Source of the DNA: Halanaerobiales bacterium
GTDB taxonomy: Bacteria; Bacillota; Halanaerobiia; Halanaerobiales; DTU029
Assembly: GCA_025451675.1 (NCBI GenBank)
Contig: JANWJZ010000077.1
Span: 62,001-126,000 of the forward strand
Reading direction: 5' to 3'
Length of the DNA stretch: 64,000 nucleotides
The notes beneath the pieces were generated by a model, which did not search any database, had not been told where the DNA came from, and saw nothing but the letters and a program-made list of their open reading frames with translations. Position numbers and translations under genes: made by a program. This document shows positions 17,612 to 27,567 of the stretch, in pieces; the stretch's first letter is position 1; every line of letters begins with the position of its first letter.

Positions 17612-19389
17612 TGTCAGCAAGAAACAGGTATTTCGAAGATGAACATATTGATACTGTAGATCCAAGGACACTTAGACGCTTACTAGGGTATTTGAAACCA
17701 TATAAATTACAGGTCATCCTGGCTTTATTATTAATGGCAATAGCCAGACTGGCCGATCTTTGCAACCCTTTTCTGATCATGTTCGCTATAGATAATTATA
17801 TTACTAATGGAAATTTGACGGGGCTAATATATGTTGCAATAATATATTTGCTGCTGCTGGCTATAAGTAATACAGCAATTAAATTCAGAGTATTGGTCAC
17901 CAATAAAATCGGACATAACTTAATTAAAAATTTACGAAAAGAAGTCTTTAGCCATATACAAAAATTGTCTTTCAATTTTTTTGATTCCCTGCCTGCAGGT
18001 AAAATAATTACCAGGGTAATGAATAATGTCAATACATTACAGGATTTGCTGCAGAATGGGGTAATCAATGTCGTAATCGATATCCTGACACTCTTTATTA
18101 TATTGATAATAATGTTAAGGATAAATTTCCGCTTGACCCTGGTTGCCCTATCTGTATCGCCAATACTGATAACAGTGGTTTTCCTTTTAAAAAACAAAAT
18201 CAGGTTAGCCTGGCGGGAAGTGCAATGGAAGGGCTCCAATATGAATGCCTATATCCATGAGAGCATCACAGGGATGAAGGTAACCCAGGCTTTTGTTAGG
18301 GAAGAGAAGAATAGTGGAATATTCAGGGAATTGGTAGATATTTATAAGAAAACATGGATGAAGGCTGTTATGTTATCACATTCGGTTTTTCCTACTGTAC
18401 TTGTCGTTAACTCAATCAGCGGGATTCTTGTATATTATGTAGGATTGAGATATTTGGAAATAGGATTAGTAACTGTAGGTACCCTGATTGCCCTGGGTGA
18501 CTATGTCTGGCGTTTCTGGCAACCGATTCTTAATTTAAGTAACTTTTATAATCAGATAATGGTTGCCAATTCTGCCGCTGAAAGGGTTTTTCAGGTGCTG
18601 GATACAGAACCGGCTATAATTGATAAACCAGATGCCATTGAGTTGCCTGAAGTGAAGGGAAAGGTAGAGTTCAAAAATGTAAACTTCAGTTATGAAAAAG
18701 GGGTTCCAATCCTTAAAAACATGAGTTTTACCGTTGAACCGGGAGAGACTATTGCCCTTGTTGGAGCTACCGGTGCCGGTAAAAGCACAATTATAAATCT
18801 TTTGACCAGGTTTTATGATATAGACAGCGGCCAGATACTGATTGATGGTATAGATATCCGTGACGTTACTATAGAATCCTTAAGAAGACAGGTTGGCGTA
18901 ATGATGCAGGACACCTTTATATTTTCCGGTTCTGTGATGGAAAATATCCGTTATGGAAAACTGGATGCAACTGATGAAGAGGTAATCGAAGCAGCAAAAA
19001 CCATTCATGCTGATCCTTTCATTAGAGAGTTGGAAAATGGATATCAGACAGAACTAAATGAAGGCGGTTCACGATTATCGACAGGCCAGAGACAATTACT
19101 TTCTTTTGCAAGGATATTATTATATGATCCCAAAATATTGATTCTTGATGAGGCGACTTCCAGTATAGATACTCAGACAGAAATTTTAATTCAGAAAGCT
19201 ACAGATGTAGTACTTAAAGGAAGGACCTCATTTGTAATAGCCCACCGCCTTTCTACTATCAGAAATGCAGACAGGATTTTTGTAATTGATAATGGAGAGA
19301 TTATAGAAGCTGGAAATCACCAGGAATTGATCGATAAAAGAGGTGCCTATTATCAGCTCTATAAAGCCCAATATAGCAAAGTGGTATAA
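17611..19389 (+). CDS. ABC transporter, fused permease/ATPase (heterodimeric exporter subunit 2)
   Basis: GATGAGKSTI Walker A; LSTGQRQLLSFARIL; LILDEATSSID; start overlaps previous stop. Confidence 0.93.
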   Translation: MSARNRYFEDEHIDTVDPRTLRRLLGYLKPYKLQVILALLLMAIARLADLCNPFLIMFAIDNYITNGNLTGLIYVAIIYLLLLAISNTAIKFRVLVTNKIGHNLIKNLRKEVFSHIQKLSFNFFDSLPAGKIITRVMNNVNTLQDLLQNGVINVVIDILTLFIILIIMLRINFRLTLVALSVSPILITVVFLLKNKIRLAWREVQWKGSNMNAYIHESITGMKVTQAFVREEKNSGIFRELVDIYKKTWMKAVMLSHSVFPTVLVVNSISGILVYYVGLRYLEIGLVTVGTLIALGDYVWRFWQPILNLSNFYNQIMVANSAAERVFQVLDTEPAIIDKPDAIELPEVKGKVEFKNVNFSYEKGVPILKNMSFTVEPGETIALVGATGAGKSTIINLLTRFYDIDSGQILIDGIDIRDVTIESLRRQVGVMMQDTFIFSGSVMENIRYGKLDATDEEVIEAAKTIHADPFIRELENGYQTELNEGGSRLSTGQRQLLSFARILLYDPKILILDEATSSIDTQTEILIQKATDVVLKGRTSFVIAHRLSTIRNADRIFVIDNGEIIEAGNHQELIDKRGAYYQLYKAQYSKVV

Positions 19390-19408
19390 TGCAGAGGAGG
19401 ATTAAAAT

Positions 19409-20536
19409 ATGAAATATAGAAAATTTGGTGATACTGGTTTAAAGGTTTCTGTTCTAGGTTTTGGAGCTATGCGATTACCTACTATCAATGGCGATAGTGG
19501 AAATATTAATGAGGAAGAAGCTATTAAGATGATCCGTTTTGCTATTGATAGGGGTGTAAATTATATTGATACTGCCTGGCCCTATCATGATGGCAATAGT
19601 GAGATTCTGGTAGGTAAAGCATTAAAAGACGGTTATCGGGAAAAGGCCATGGTTGCGACAAAATTACCAGTCTGGTCTGTGGAAAAGATAGCAGATGCAG
19701 ATGAAATCCTTGATAAACAATTAGAAAAATTAGATCTAGATTATATTGACTTTTACTTATTGCATGCCTTAAATAAAAATAGCTGGGAGAAGATGAAAGA
19801 GCTGAATATTCTTCAGTGGCTGGAAAAGGCCCGTGATGATGGTAAAATAAAATATATTGGTTTTTCATTCCATGATGAATATACGGTCTTTAAGGAGATT
19901 GTTGATGCCTATAATTGGGACTTTTGTCAGATACAATATAATTATCTGGATACAGAATACCAGGCAGGAAGAAAAGGTTTGCAATATGCTCATGATAAGG
20001 GACTGGCCGTTGTAATTATGGAACCATTAAGGGGAGGTTTACTGGCCGGGGAAGCACCAGCCGAAGTAAAAAGGATACTCAAAGAGAATAATATCAATAA
20101 TAGCATGGCAGATCTGGCCTTACAATGGTTATGGAATCAAAAAGAAGTATCTGTTGTCCTGAGTGGTATGAGTACTATGGAACAGGTAAAGGAGAATATC
20201 CTGAGTGCGGCTTCTTCCGGTGTAAATAGTCTTTCTCCTGAAGAAATCGATGTAATAGAGGAAATTGCTGATAAAATGCGGGGACCTATCCGGTGTACCA
20301 GATGTGCCTATTGTATGCCCTGTCCCAATGGTGTTAATATTCCTGAAAACTTCTATCTATATAATAATGCTAAATTGTTTGATAGATTTGAGGAGAATCA
20401 GGAAAGATATCATAAAATGGAGGAGAGTAATAGGGCAGAAAACTGTATACAATGTGCCCAATGTGAAGAAGTCTGCCCACAGAATTTACCGATAATAAAA
20501 CTGCTGGAAGAAGTGGCGGCCTATTTTAATAGATAA
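19409..20536 (+). CDS. Aldo/keto reductase with C-terminal 4Fe-4S ferredoxin domain
   Basis: AKR fold (YIDTAWPYHDGNSE); CTRCAYCMPCPNGVNIP...CIQCAQCEEVCPQ. Confidence 0.92.
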   Translation: MKYRKFGDTGLKVSVLGFGAMRLPTINGDSGNINEEEAIKMIRFAIDRGVNYIDTAWPYHDGNSEILVGKALKDGYREKAMVATKLPVWSVEKIADADEILDKQLEKLDLDYIDFYLLHALNKNSWEKMKELNILQWLEKARDDGKIKYIGFSFHDEYTVFKEIVDAYNWDFCQIQYNYLDTEYQAGRKGLQYAHDKGLAVVIMEPLRGGLLAGEAPAEVKRILKENNINNSMADLALQWLWNQKEVSVVLSGMSTMEQVKENILSAASSGVNSLSPEEIDVIEEIADKMRGPIRCTRCAYCMPCPNGVNIPENFYLYNNAKLFDRFEENQERYHKMEESNRAENCIQCAQCEEVCPQNLPIIKLLEEVAAYFNR

Positions 20537-20586
20537 ACCATGCAGGAAATCATAAGTAGAGAGGAGAATAGAATAAAAGGGAAGAG

Positions 20587-21096
20587 GTGTCAAATGTGAA
20601 GAATAATTTTGAAGAATATTATGACCTGATGCTGAAGAATATCAGAAATGGAGCTTTTTTGACAGTTGCTGATGAAGAGAGGTTAAATACTATGACCATT
20701 GGCTGGGCCAGTATCGGCCATCTCTGGGGAAAACCTATATTTACGGTTATGGTAAGGAAATCCCGTTTTAGTTATCAGCTTATAGAAAGAAGTAATGAAT
20801 TTACAGTTAGTTTACCGGCAGAAGGCCAGTTAAAAAAAGAATTAATCTATTGTGGCCGTAATTCAGGCAGGGATGTAAATAAATTTGAAGAATGCGGTTT
20901 GACCCCTGTAGAAGGCCGGGTTATTAAGACACCGGTTATTGGGGAAGCAATGCTGCATTTTGAGTGTAGTGTTGTATATAAGCAGGAGATGGATAAAATC
21001 AATCTCGATCCGGTGTATAAGGATAGGTGGTATTCAGATGATGATTACCATACTATTTATTATGGTGAAATCTTAAGTGTCTATTTGAACAGGTAG
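20587..21096 (+). CDS. Flavin reductase-like (FMN-binding split barrel) protein
   Basis: TMTIGWASIGHLWGKPIFTVMVRKSRFSYQLIERSNEFTVSLP. Confidence 0.85.
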   Translation: MSNVKNNFEEYYDLMLKNIRNGAFLTVADEERLNTMTIGWASIGHLWGKPIFTVMVRKSRFSYQLIERSNEFTVSLPAEGQLKKELIYCGRNSGRDVNKFEECGLTPVEGRVIKTPVIGEAMLHFECSVVYKQEMDKINLDPVYKDRWYSDDDYHTIYYGEILSVYLNR

Positions 21097-21182
21097 GATA
21101 TATCTTTTAAAGAAGAGTTGAGTAAAGGCTGTGTAAAAGCCGAGGAAGGTAGAGTTGAGAGGAAAAATGCTTATAGTAGTTT

Positions 21183-21204
21183 ACCCTACTCTTCCGAGTA
21201 GGGT
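21183..21204 (+). promoter_or_regulatory. Leader hairpin upstream of trpB (possible attenuator)
   Basis: ACCCTACTC-ttcc-GAGTAGGGT; no strong U-run; preceded by GGAAGGTAGAG that could compete for pairing. Confidence 0.45.
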
Positions 21205-21254
21205 TTATTATAATTAAGAGGATTTATTAAAAAAGAGAAGGGAGAAGTGATATA

Positions 21255-22454
21255 ATGAAAGCAGAAATGAAAGCCGGTGAGGGGTTTTTTGGCGAGTTTG
21301 GAGGCAGATATGTTCCGGAAGAATTAAATGCTGTCCTGGCTGATCTTAGAAAGGCCTATGAAAAATATAAGCAAGATCCGGAATTTCAAGAAGAATTTGA
21401 GTATTACTTAAAGGAATATGTCGGCAGGCCGGTACCTTTATATTATGCGGAGAACTTGACTAAAGAACTTAATGGAGCAAAAATATATTTGAAGAGAGAG
21501 GATTTAAATCATACCGGTGCCCACAAAATAAATAACTGTATCGGACAGGCCCTGCTGGCAAAAAGGATGGGGAAGAAAAGGATTATTGCCGAAACAGGAG
21601 CTGGCCAGCATGGGGTAGCGACAGCTACTGCCTGTGCCCTACTGGATATGGAATGTATTATCTATATGGGTGAAGTAGATACCAGGAGGCAGTACCTGAA
21701 TGTATTCAGGATGGAGTTGTTGGGTGCAACGGTTAAAGCAGTAAGTACAGGCACAGCAACATTAAAGGATGCGGTTGACGAAGCATTAAAAGATCTGGTG
21801 GAAAACCGGGAAAATACCTTTTATATGTTAGGTTCAGCTGTCGGTCCAGATCCATACCCTTTAATGGTAAGGGATTTTCAGTCAGTGATCGGAAGGGAAG
21901 CGAGAGAACAGATACTGGAGAAGGAAGGCAGATTACCCGATTATCTGGTTGCCTGTGTGGGAGGAGGCAGTAATTCCATCGGTTTATTCCATCCTTTCCT
22001 GGAAGATGAGGGTGTTAATATAATTGGAGTAGAACCTGGGGGGAAGGGTGCCTCACCAGGGGAGAATGCAGCATCATTGACATATGGTGAACCGGGCATC
22101 ATCCATGGTTTTAAATGTTATATGCTTAAAGATGAAAAGGGAGAGGTTGCCCCAACCCATTCTATCGCTGCAGGGCTGGATTATCCCGGTGTTGGGCCGG
22201 AACACAGTTATTTAAAGGAAACAGGAAGAGCCCAATATGTGACAATAAATGATGAAGAAGCCCTGGAAGCCTTCCTGATGCTGTCCAAAATCGAAGGGAT
22301 TATACCGGCATTGGAAAGCGCCCATGCAGTAGCATATGCTATAAAGCTGGCACCACAGCTGGATAAAGATCAGATAATAATTGTAAATCTTTCCGGACGA
22401 GGAGATAAAGACGTAACCCAGGTTGCTGAGATAATGGGTAAAGGGAACTCATAA
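21255..22454 (+). CDS. trpB: Tryptophan synthase beta chain
   Basis: [24 protein letters not shown] (PLP Lys), [23 protein letters not shown]. Confidence 0.95.
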   Translation: MKAEMKAGEGFFGEFGGRYVPEELNAVLADLRKAYEKYKQDPEFQEEFEYYLKEYVGRPVPLYYAENLTKELNGAKIYLKREDLNHTGAHKINNCIGQALLAKRMGKKRIIAETGAGQHGVATATACALLDMECIIYMGEVDTRRQYLNVFRMELLGATVKAVSTGTATLKDAVDEALKDLVENRENTFYMLGSAVGPDPYPLMVRDFQSVIGREAREQILEKEGRLPDYLVACVGGGSNSIGLFHPFLEDEGVNIIGVEPGGKGASPGENAASLTYGEPGIIHGFKCYMLKDEKGEVAPTHSIAAGLDYPGVGPEHSYLKETGRAQYVTINDEEALEAFLMLSKIEGIIPALESAHAVAYAIKLAPQLDKDQIIIVNLSGRGDKDVTQVAEIMGKGNS

Positions 22455-22508
22455 TATAAAAAGTTTAATGGTTTAAGTGCAGGTTAATTGTAAAACTTAG
22501 AGATGGGA

Positions 22509-22535
22509 AAAGAGCTGTTTTAAACAGCTCTTTTA
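22509..22535. terminator. Hairpin terminator
   Basis: AAAAGAGCTGTTT-TAAACAGCTCTTTTA between convergent trpB and degV-family gene. Confidence 0.75.
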
Positions 22536-22571
22536 ATAATCTTAAAATATTTTTTTGATTTTACTTATAAC

Positions 22572-23414
22572 TTAAAAACTGATCAATAAACCGCCCTTAT
22601 CTGCATAAGCAGCTATGGTGGGTCCCATTTCAGTTATTATAATATCCTTAAAGGGGAATAGTTGCCTGGCTTTTTCCTTTAGCTGCATTGCTTTATCCAG
22701 ACAATCATAATGAGCAATACCCAGGATTTTCTCCTCCAGTTTATTACCATGCATTTCGATGAGATTTAAAAGTTTATTCATGGAATTCTTTGCACCACGT
22801 ACCTTGTCAAAGAGTACAATCTCGCCCTGTTCAGATTTGCCCATAATCAGTTTAATATTGAGGGTAGAAACCAGCTTACCCATCAATTTGTTAATACGGC
22901 CGCTTTTGATCAGGTTGTCCATCCTGTCCAGGACGAAAAAGGTTTTTGTGTCTTTAATATAGGTTTCAAGTTGTTCTATTACCTGTTCCTGTGGTAGTTT
23001 CCTTTCGATTAATTCTTTTAATTTCATGATGATCAGGCCCTGGCCAATAGAGGCATTGAGGGAATCAAATACATGGATTACTTTATTGGCCTTTTCAGAA
23101 AACTGTTCAGCCAGCATGTTTTTTGCCATAAGGGCATTATTATAACTGCTGCTCAGGGCAGAAGAGATGGTAAAAACAAAAACATTATCACTGTCATTGA
23201 TATATTTTTTTAGGTATTCATAGGGAGAAGGGGCTGCTGTTCCGGTAAATTTCTTTGCTTTTTGTATTAATTCGTAAAATTTCCTTTTCGTTATATCTAC
23301 AGTATCTTTGTAGGTTTGACCATCTATCAACAAGGAAATTGGTATTACCTCAATATGTTTCAATAGATTCTGTGGCAAATCACAGGCACTATCGGTCAAA
23401 ATTTTAATTTTCAT
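22572..23414 (-). CDS. DegV family (fatty-acid-binding) protein
   Basis: MKIKILTDSACDLPQNLL, FTGTAAPSPYEY, FVFTISSALSSSYNNA; SD GGAGTG before ATG at 23414. Confidence 0.9.
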   Translation of the reverse strand: MKIKILTDSACDLPQNLLKHIEVIPISLLIDGQTYKDTVDITKRKFYELIQKAKKFTGTAAPSPYEYLKKYINDSDNVFVFTISSALSSSYNNALMAKNMLAEQFSEKANKVIHVFDSLNASIGQGLIIMKLKELIERKLPQEQVIEQLETYIKDTKTFFVLDRMDNLIKSGRINKLMGKLVSTLNIKLIMGKSEQGEIVLFDKVRGAKNSMNKLLNLIEMHGNKLEEKILGIAHYDCLDKAMQLKEKARQLFPFKDIIITEMGPTIAAYADKGGLLISF

Positions 23415-23443
23415 AGATTCACTCCTTTTAAAAATAAGCATCT

Positions 23444-23488
23444 GTATATTTACCTATATATTATTATATATAATTCAGGTAAATATAC
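23444..23488. promoter_or_regulatory. 12-bp perfect inverted repeat with 21-nt AT-rich spacer (putative operator)
   Basis: GTATATTTACCT - atatattattatatataattc - AGGTAAATATAC. Confidence 0.7.
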
Positions 23489-23606
23489 TCAATTTTAATA
23501 GATGTAAACTTATTATAACACAGATTAAACAAAAACAAAATAAAATATTTAAAATATTTACAGAGGAAAATGATTATAGAGCCGGTGCAAATGTACTTGC
23601 TTTACT

Positions 23607-23636
23607 TTGACACTAAGTGTTGGCCTCAGGTATAAT
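23607..23636 (+). promoter_or_regulatory. Promoter of nitroreductase gene with internal palindrome
   Basis: TTGACA - 18 nt - TATAAT; ACACTAAGTGT palindrome at 23610..23620. Confidence 0.65.
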
Positions 23637-23722
23637 TTTTATAAGAAAAGCTAAGTAGAATTGTATTGTAAAGAAGAAATATTAAAAATCTGAAAAAAAG
23701 ATCATTTTAAAAGAAGGAAGGG

Positions 23723-24316
23723 ATGAAATTGCCTTTAAGGGATTTATTTAAGGAAAACAGGAGTTACCGTAGGTTTTATGAGGATAAAAGCATAAAAACA
23801 GAGATTCTGGAAGAGATTGTAGATAATGCCCGTATTGCAAATTCGGCAGGTAATAAACAGCCCTTAAAGTACATAATCAGCAATAACAGGGAGACCAATG
23901 AAAAGATTTTTTTAACTTTATCCTGGGCTGCCTACTTGAAAGATTGGGAAGGCCCGGAGAGAGGCGAAAGGCCTTCAGCCTACATAGTTATGCTTGGTGA
24001 TAAGAAAATCTCCAGCAACTATCTGGCTGATCCCGGTATAGCCATGACCTATATATTATTAAGTGCTGTAGAAAAAGGCCTGGGAGGCTGTATAATTGCT
24101 ACGATAGATAGGAAGAAGCTTAGGGAAATCCTGAATATTGCTGAAGAATATGAAATACTTTATGTAATAGCCCTGGGAGAACCTAAAGAAACAATAGTAC
24201 TGGAAGACCTCAATGAAAATGGTGATATAAAATATTACCGTGATGATGAACAGATACACCACGTACCCAAAAGAAGTCTGCAGGAAATAATTGTAGGAAG
24301 ATATATCGCGGAATAA
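23723..24316 (+). CDS. Nitroreductase family protein
   Basis: NRSYRRFYEDKSIKTEILEEIVDNARIANSAGNKQPLKYIISNN; YILLSAVEKGLGGCII. Confidence 0.9.
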   Translation: MKLPLRDLFKENRSYRRFYEDKSIKTEILEEIVDNARIANSAGNKQPLKYIISNNRETNEKIFLTLSWAAYLKDWEGPERGERPSAYIVMLGDKKISSNYLADPGIAMTYILLSAVEKGLGGCIIATIDRKKLREILNIAEEYEILYVIALGEPKETIVLEDLNENGDIKYYRDDEQIHHVPKRSLQEIIVGRYIAE

Positions 24317-24403
24317 TCATTACAGAGAGAGGTAAAACAGTTTAAATTCCTGAAATTTTTTTAAGATTATATGCGGAATTAGACAAAATATAATATTAAA
24401 AAC

Positions 24404-24427
24404 TTCGCAAAATACTTATTTTGCGAA
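24404..24427. repeat. Perfect 10-bp stem inverted repeat
   Basis: TTCGCAAAAT-actt-ATTTTGCGAA. Confidence 0.7.
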
Positions 24428-24537
24428 AAAATAGCTTAAATACATTGTAAAATGGTATAACATGTCAATTAAATCCGGTGCATCTCAAAACTCAAGTTCA
24501 CTCAAGAAAATGAGACGAAAAAAATGAAATAATAAAA

Positions 24538-24567
24538 CTGGCGGCTTCTTTAAATGGCCGCCAGTTA
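24538..24567 (-). terminator. Terminator of the yneA/yneB-like operon
   Basis: ACTGGCGGC...GCCGCCAGT hairpin; T-rich on the minus strand. Confidence 0.7.
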
Positions 24568-24588
24568 CTTTTTCTGAATTTAATTTCC

Positions 24589-25260
<672 letters not shown>

Positions 25261-25310
25261 CTACCACCCTTTTATAAATTATTACTTTTTGAATTACTAG
25301 AATGGATTGT

Positions 25311-25607
25311 TTAGAATTCCGGTATTTTAATTGTTTGCCCTGGTTTCAAAACCACATCTTTTAAATTGTTTATCTTCTTTATTTCACTGATCATTTTTCT
25401 AGGGTCCATTTCTTTATCATTATATTCTTTGACAATTGACCATAGAGTATCTCCTTCTTTTATTGTTACACTTTTATAGATAATAGGTTTGCTGCCTTTT
25501 GTAGTAATAGTCAAAAAGATTAGAATAAAGGTAAGCAGGAATAATATCGAGATTATTCTAAAGCTGTTTTTTTCTTTACTGCTTTTTACAGATATATCCC
25601 TGTACAT
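25311..25607 (-). CDS. LysM-domain single-TM protein, YneA-like (SOS cell-division suppressor)
   Basis: N-terminal TM and LysM (VTIKEGDTLWSIVKEYND...VLKPGQTIKIP); divergent from lexA; SD before ATG 25607. Confidence 0.75.
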   Translation of the reverse strand: MYRDISVKSSKEKNSFRIISILFLLTFILIFLTITTKGSKPIIYKSVTIKEGDTLWSIVKEYNDKEMDPRKMISEIKKINNLKDVVLKPGQTIKIPEF

Positions 25608-25636
25608 TTCAATCCCCCCTGGCAAACTTTTGTTTA

Positions 25637-25650
25637 AAACAAATGTTCTC
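25637..25650. promoter_or_regulatory. LexA-like SOS box 1
   Basis: AAAACAAATGTTCT, downstream of the yneA-like -10. Confidence 0.7.
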
Positions 25651-25662
25651 CCCTTTGTTTAT

Positions 25663-25692
25663 ATTATAGCAGAACAAATGTTTTCCTGTCAA
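25663..25692 (-). promoter_or_regulatory. Promoter of yneA-like/yneB-like operon
   Basis: Minus strand TTGACA - 18 nt - TATAAT. Confidence 0.7.
25671..25684. promoter_or_regulatory. LexA-like SOS box 2
   Basis: AGAACAAATGTTTT, inside the spacer of the yneA-like promoter. Confidence 0.75.
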
Positions 25693-25712
25693 GAGGAATA
25701 ACTAAAAAAATT

Positions 25713-25724
25713 GAACGATTGTTT
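25713..25724. promoter_or_regulatory. LexA-like SOS box 3
   Basis: GAACGATTGTTT overlapping the lexA -35. Confidence 0.65.
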
Positions 25725-25751
25725 GCTATTTTTTCCCGGATATGTTATAAT
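25723..25751 (+). promoter_or_regulatory. lexA promoter
   Basis: TTGCTA - 17 nt - TATAAT. Confidence 0.7.
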
Positions 25752-25814
25752 ATAAGGGAATTATCATTTGTTAACCCGGTTTTTTTAATCTCATTGCATG
25801 GGAGGTAAATATAC

Positions 25815-26435
25815 GTGGAAGAGTTAACTGAAAGGCAGAAAGCTATTCTTTCTTTTATAAAAAAGGAGATTCAGGATAAGGGATATCCTCCATCGGTGAG
25901 GGAAATTGGAGAGGCAGTAGGATTAAAATCCCCGGCATCTGTACATAGTCATTTAAAGAGCCTGGAAAAATTGAATTATATCAGGCGTGACCCTTCTAAG
26001 CCAAGAGCTATTGAAGTTTTATATGATTCCCCTAATACAGATTCTCTGGAAAAGGAAATGATCCATATACCTATTGTTGGAAAGATAACTGCAGGACAAC
26101 CTATTTTCGCTGAGGAAAATATAGAAGATTATTTTCCTGTTCCAACTGACTTTCTGAGCAGTTCAGACAGAGATCTCTTTATCCTTGAAGTTAAAGGGGA
26201 AAGTATGATTGGGGCTGGAATTTTCGACGGCGATTATGTTATTGCCCAAAAACAAAATTATGCTAATAATAATGATATAGTAATTGCCTTAATCGATGAT
26301 GGTGCTACTGTAAAACGCTTTTTTAAGGAAAAAGACCATATCCGCTTACAGCCGGAAAATGCCTCCATGGAACCAATTATTGTTTCAGATGTATACATAT
26401 TGGGTAAAGTAATAGGCCTATATCGTAAATTTTAG
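25815..26435 (+). CDS. lexA: LexA SOS repressor
   Basis: [62 protein letters not shown]; Ser/Lys peptidase dyad. Confidence 0.97.
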   Translation: MEELTERQKAILSFIKKEIQDKGYPPSVREIGEAVGLKSPASVHSHLKSLEKLNYIRRDPSKPRAIEVLYDSPNTDSLEKEMIHIPIVGKITAGQPIFAEENIEDYFPVPTDFLSSSDRDLFILEVKGESMIGAGIFDGDYVIAQKQNYANNNDIVIALIDDGATVKRFFKEKDHIRLQPENASMEPIIVSDVYILGKVIGLYRKF

Positions 26436-26517
26436 TCAAGTAGTCTTCTTAGAAAGCTAAATTATGTTTAAGTTGTAAAACAGCTTATATAAACAAAATT
26501 TAATTTTATAAGGAAGT

Positions 26518-26546
26518 AAAAAGGCAGAATTGAGTTTCTGCCTTTA
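26518..26546. terminator. Bidirectional hairpin terminator
   Basis: AAAGGCAGAA-ttgagt-TTCTGCCTTTATTTT. Confidence 0.75.
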
Positions 26547-26553
26547 TTTTATA

Positions 26554-27318
26554 TTATAATTTTTTAAACTCCATCTTTCCTGCTGTAAAAGTAACCAGTT
26601 CCCTATAGCCAATATTTTTAACATAAGCAGCATAAAGAGCTATATTTTCCCCTACCCTCTCCGGGCTATGTGCATCTGAAGCAAAAGTTATTGGAATCTT
26701 TTGCTGGAAGGCTTCTTCCAGTATGAATTTGGCTGGATATATCTCCATGACAGGTTTATTTAAACCATTAGTATTTATTTCAAGGACCAGTTCAAATTTT
26801 TTCATTTCCTTTAAAATTGGTTTGATAATACTTACGAGATCAATCTTTACCGGGAGGTAATTAAAGATTTTTATAAGATCAAAATGGGCGATTATATTAA
26901 AAAGATTGCTCCTGATTGCCTCATTTAATAATTCATAATATCTCAGGTAAACCTGGTCAATATCCCTTTTCTCGTATTCTTCTTTATATGAGGGGTTATC
27001 AAATCCCCATCCATCTATAAAATGGACAGAGCCAATGGCATAATCTAACTTATAGCATTCTATTTTTCTTCTTATCTCCTCTTCCCTTCCCGGAATATAG
27101 TCAAATTCCAGTGCTTTTTTAACCGGTATTGAGCTGGAACTTATAATAGTATCCAGAAGTTCCCAGTCAATTTCTTCGCTGAATTGATCATGATCACTGA
27201 AGCCCAATTCCCTTATTCCATTTTTTACAGCAGTATCAATAAATTTTTGTAGGTGTTCTTTATTACATTTTGTTTCTCCATGGGAATAAGGGTGAGTGTG
27301 ATAATCTACCAGATACAT
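26554..27318 (-). CDS. PHP-domain phosphoesterase, HisK-type histidinol-phosphatase-like
   Basis: DYHTHPYSHGE; ELGFSDHDQF; ITFASDAHSPERVG. Confidence 0.85.
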   Translation of the reverse strand: MYLVDYHTHPYSHGETKCNKEHLQKFIDTAVKNGIRELGFSDHDQFSEEIDWELLDTIISSSSIPVKKALEFDYIPGREEEIRRKIECYKLDYAIGSVHFIDGWGFDNPSYKEEYEKRDIDQVYLRYYELLNEAIRSNLFNIIAHFDLIKIFNYLPVKIDLVSIIKPILKEMKKFELVLEINTNGLNKPVMEIYPAKFILEEAFQQKIPITFASDAHSPERVGENIALYAAYVKNIGYRELVTFTAGKMEFKKL

Positions 27319-27567
27319 AAATACCTCCTTTATATATATAACCTTTTATAAAATAAGAATATTCTTCTCATATCTTTCTGGATAGATTATTTTTTTCCTG
27401 CTTCTTCCCTCCTGGATTTTAATTTTTTTAACCAGCATAAGCATACTGGGACTTTTATCTTATTTTTAAGTATAAAAAATGCTGTTGCTTAAGTACTTGA
27501 ATTTTTTTGCAGCTTTTTATATAATTATTAAATAATACTCTAAAGTAGTTGAGAGGAGTTGAAGTAG

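Noticed and set aside
15851-19389. ABC pair as part of a bacteriocin or natural-product cluster
   Set aside because: No peptidase C39 domain, precursor peptide or biosynthetic gene nearby; it looks like a generic heterodimeric multidrug/lipid exporter.
27330-27567. Possible T-box or riboswitch upstream of serA
   Set aside because: No T-box sequence, specifier hairpin or recognisable riboswitch core could be found by eye.
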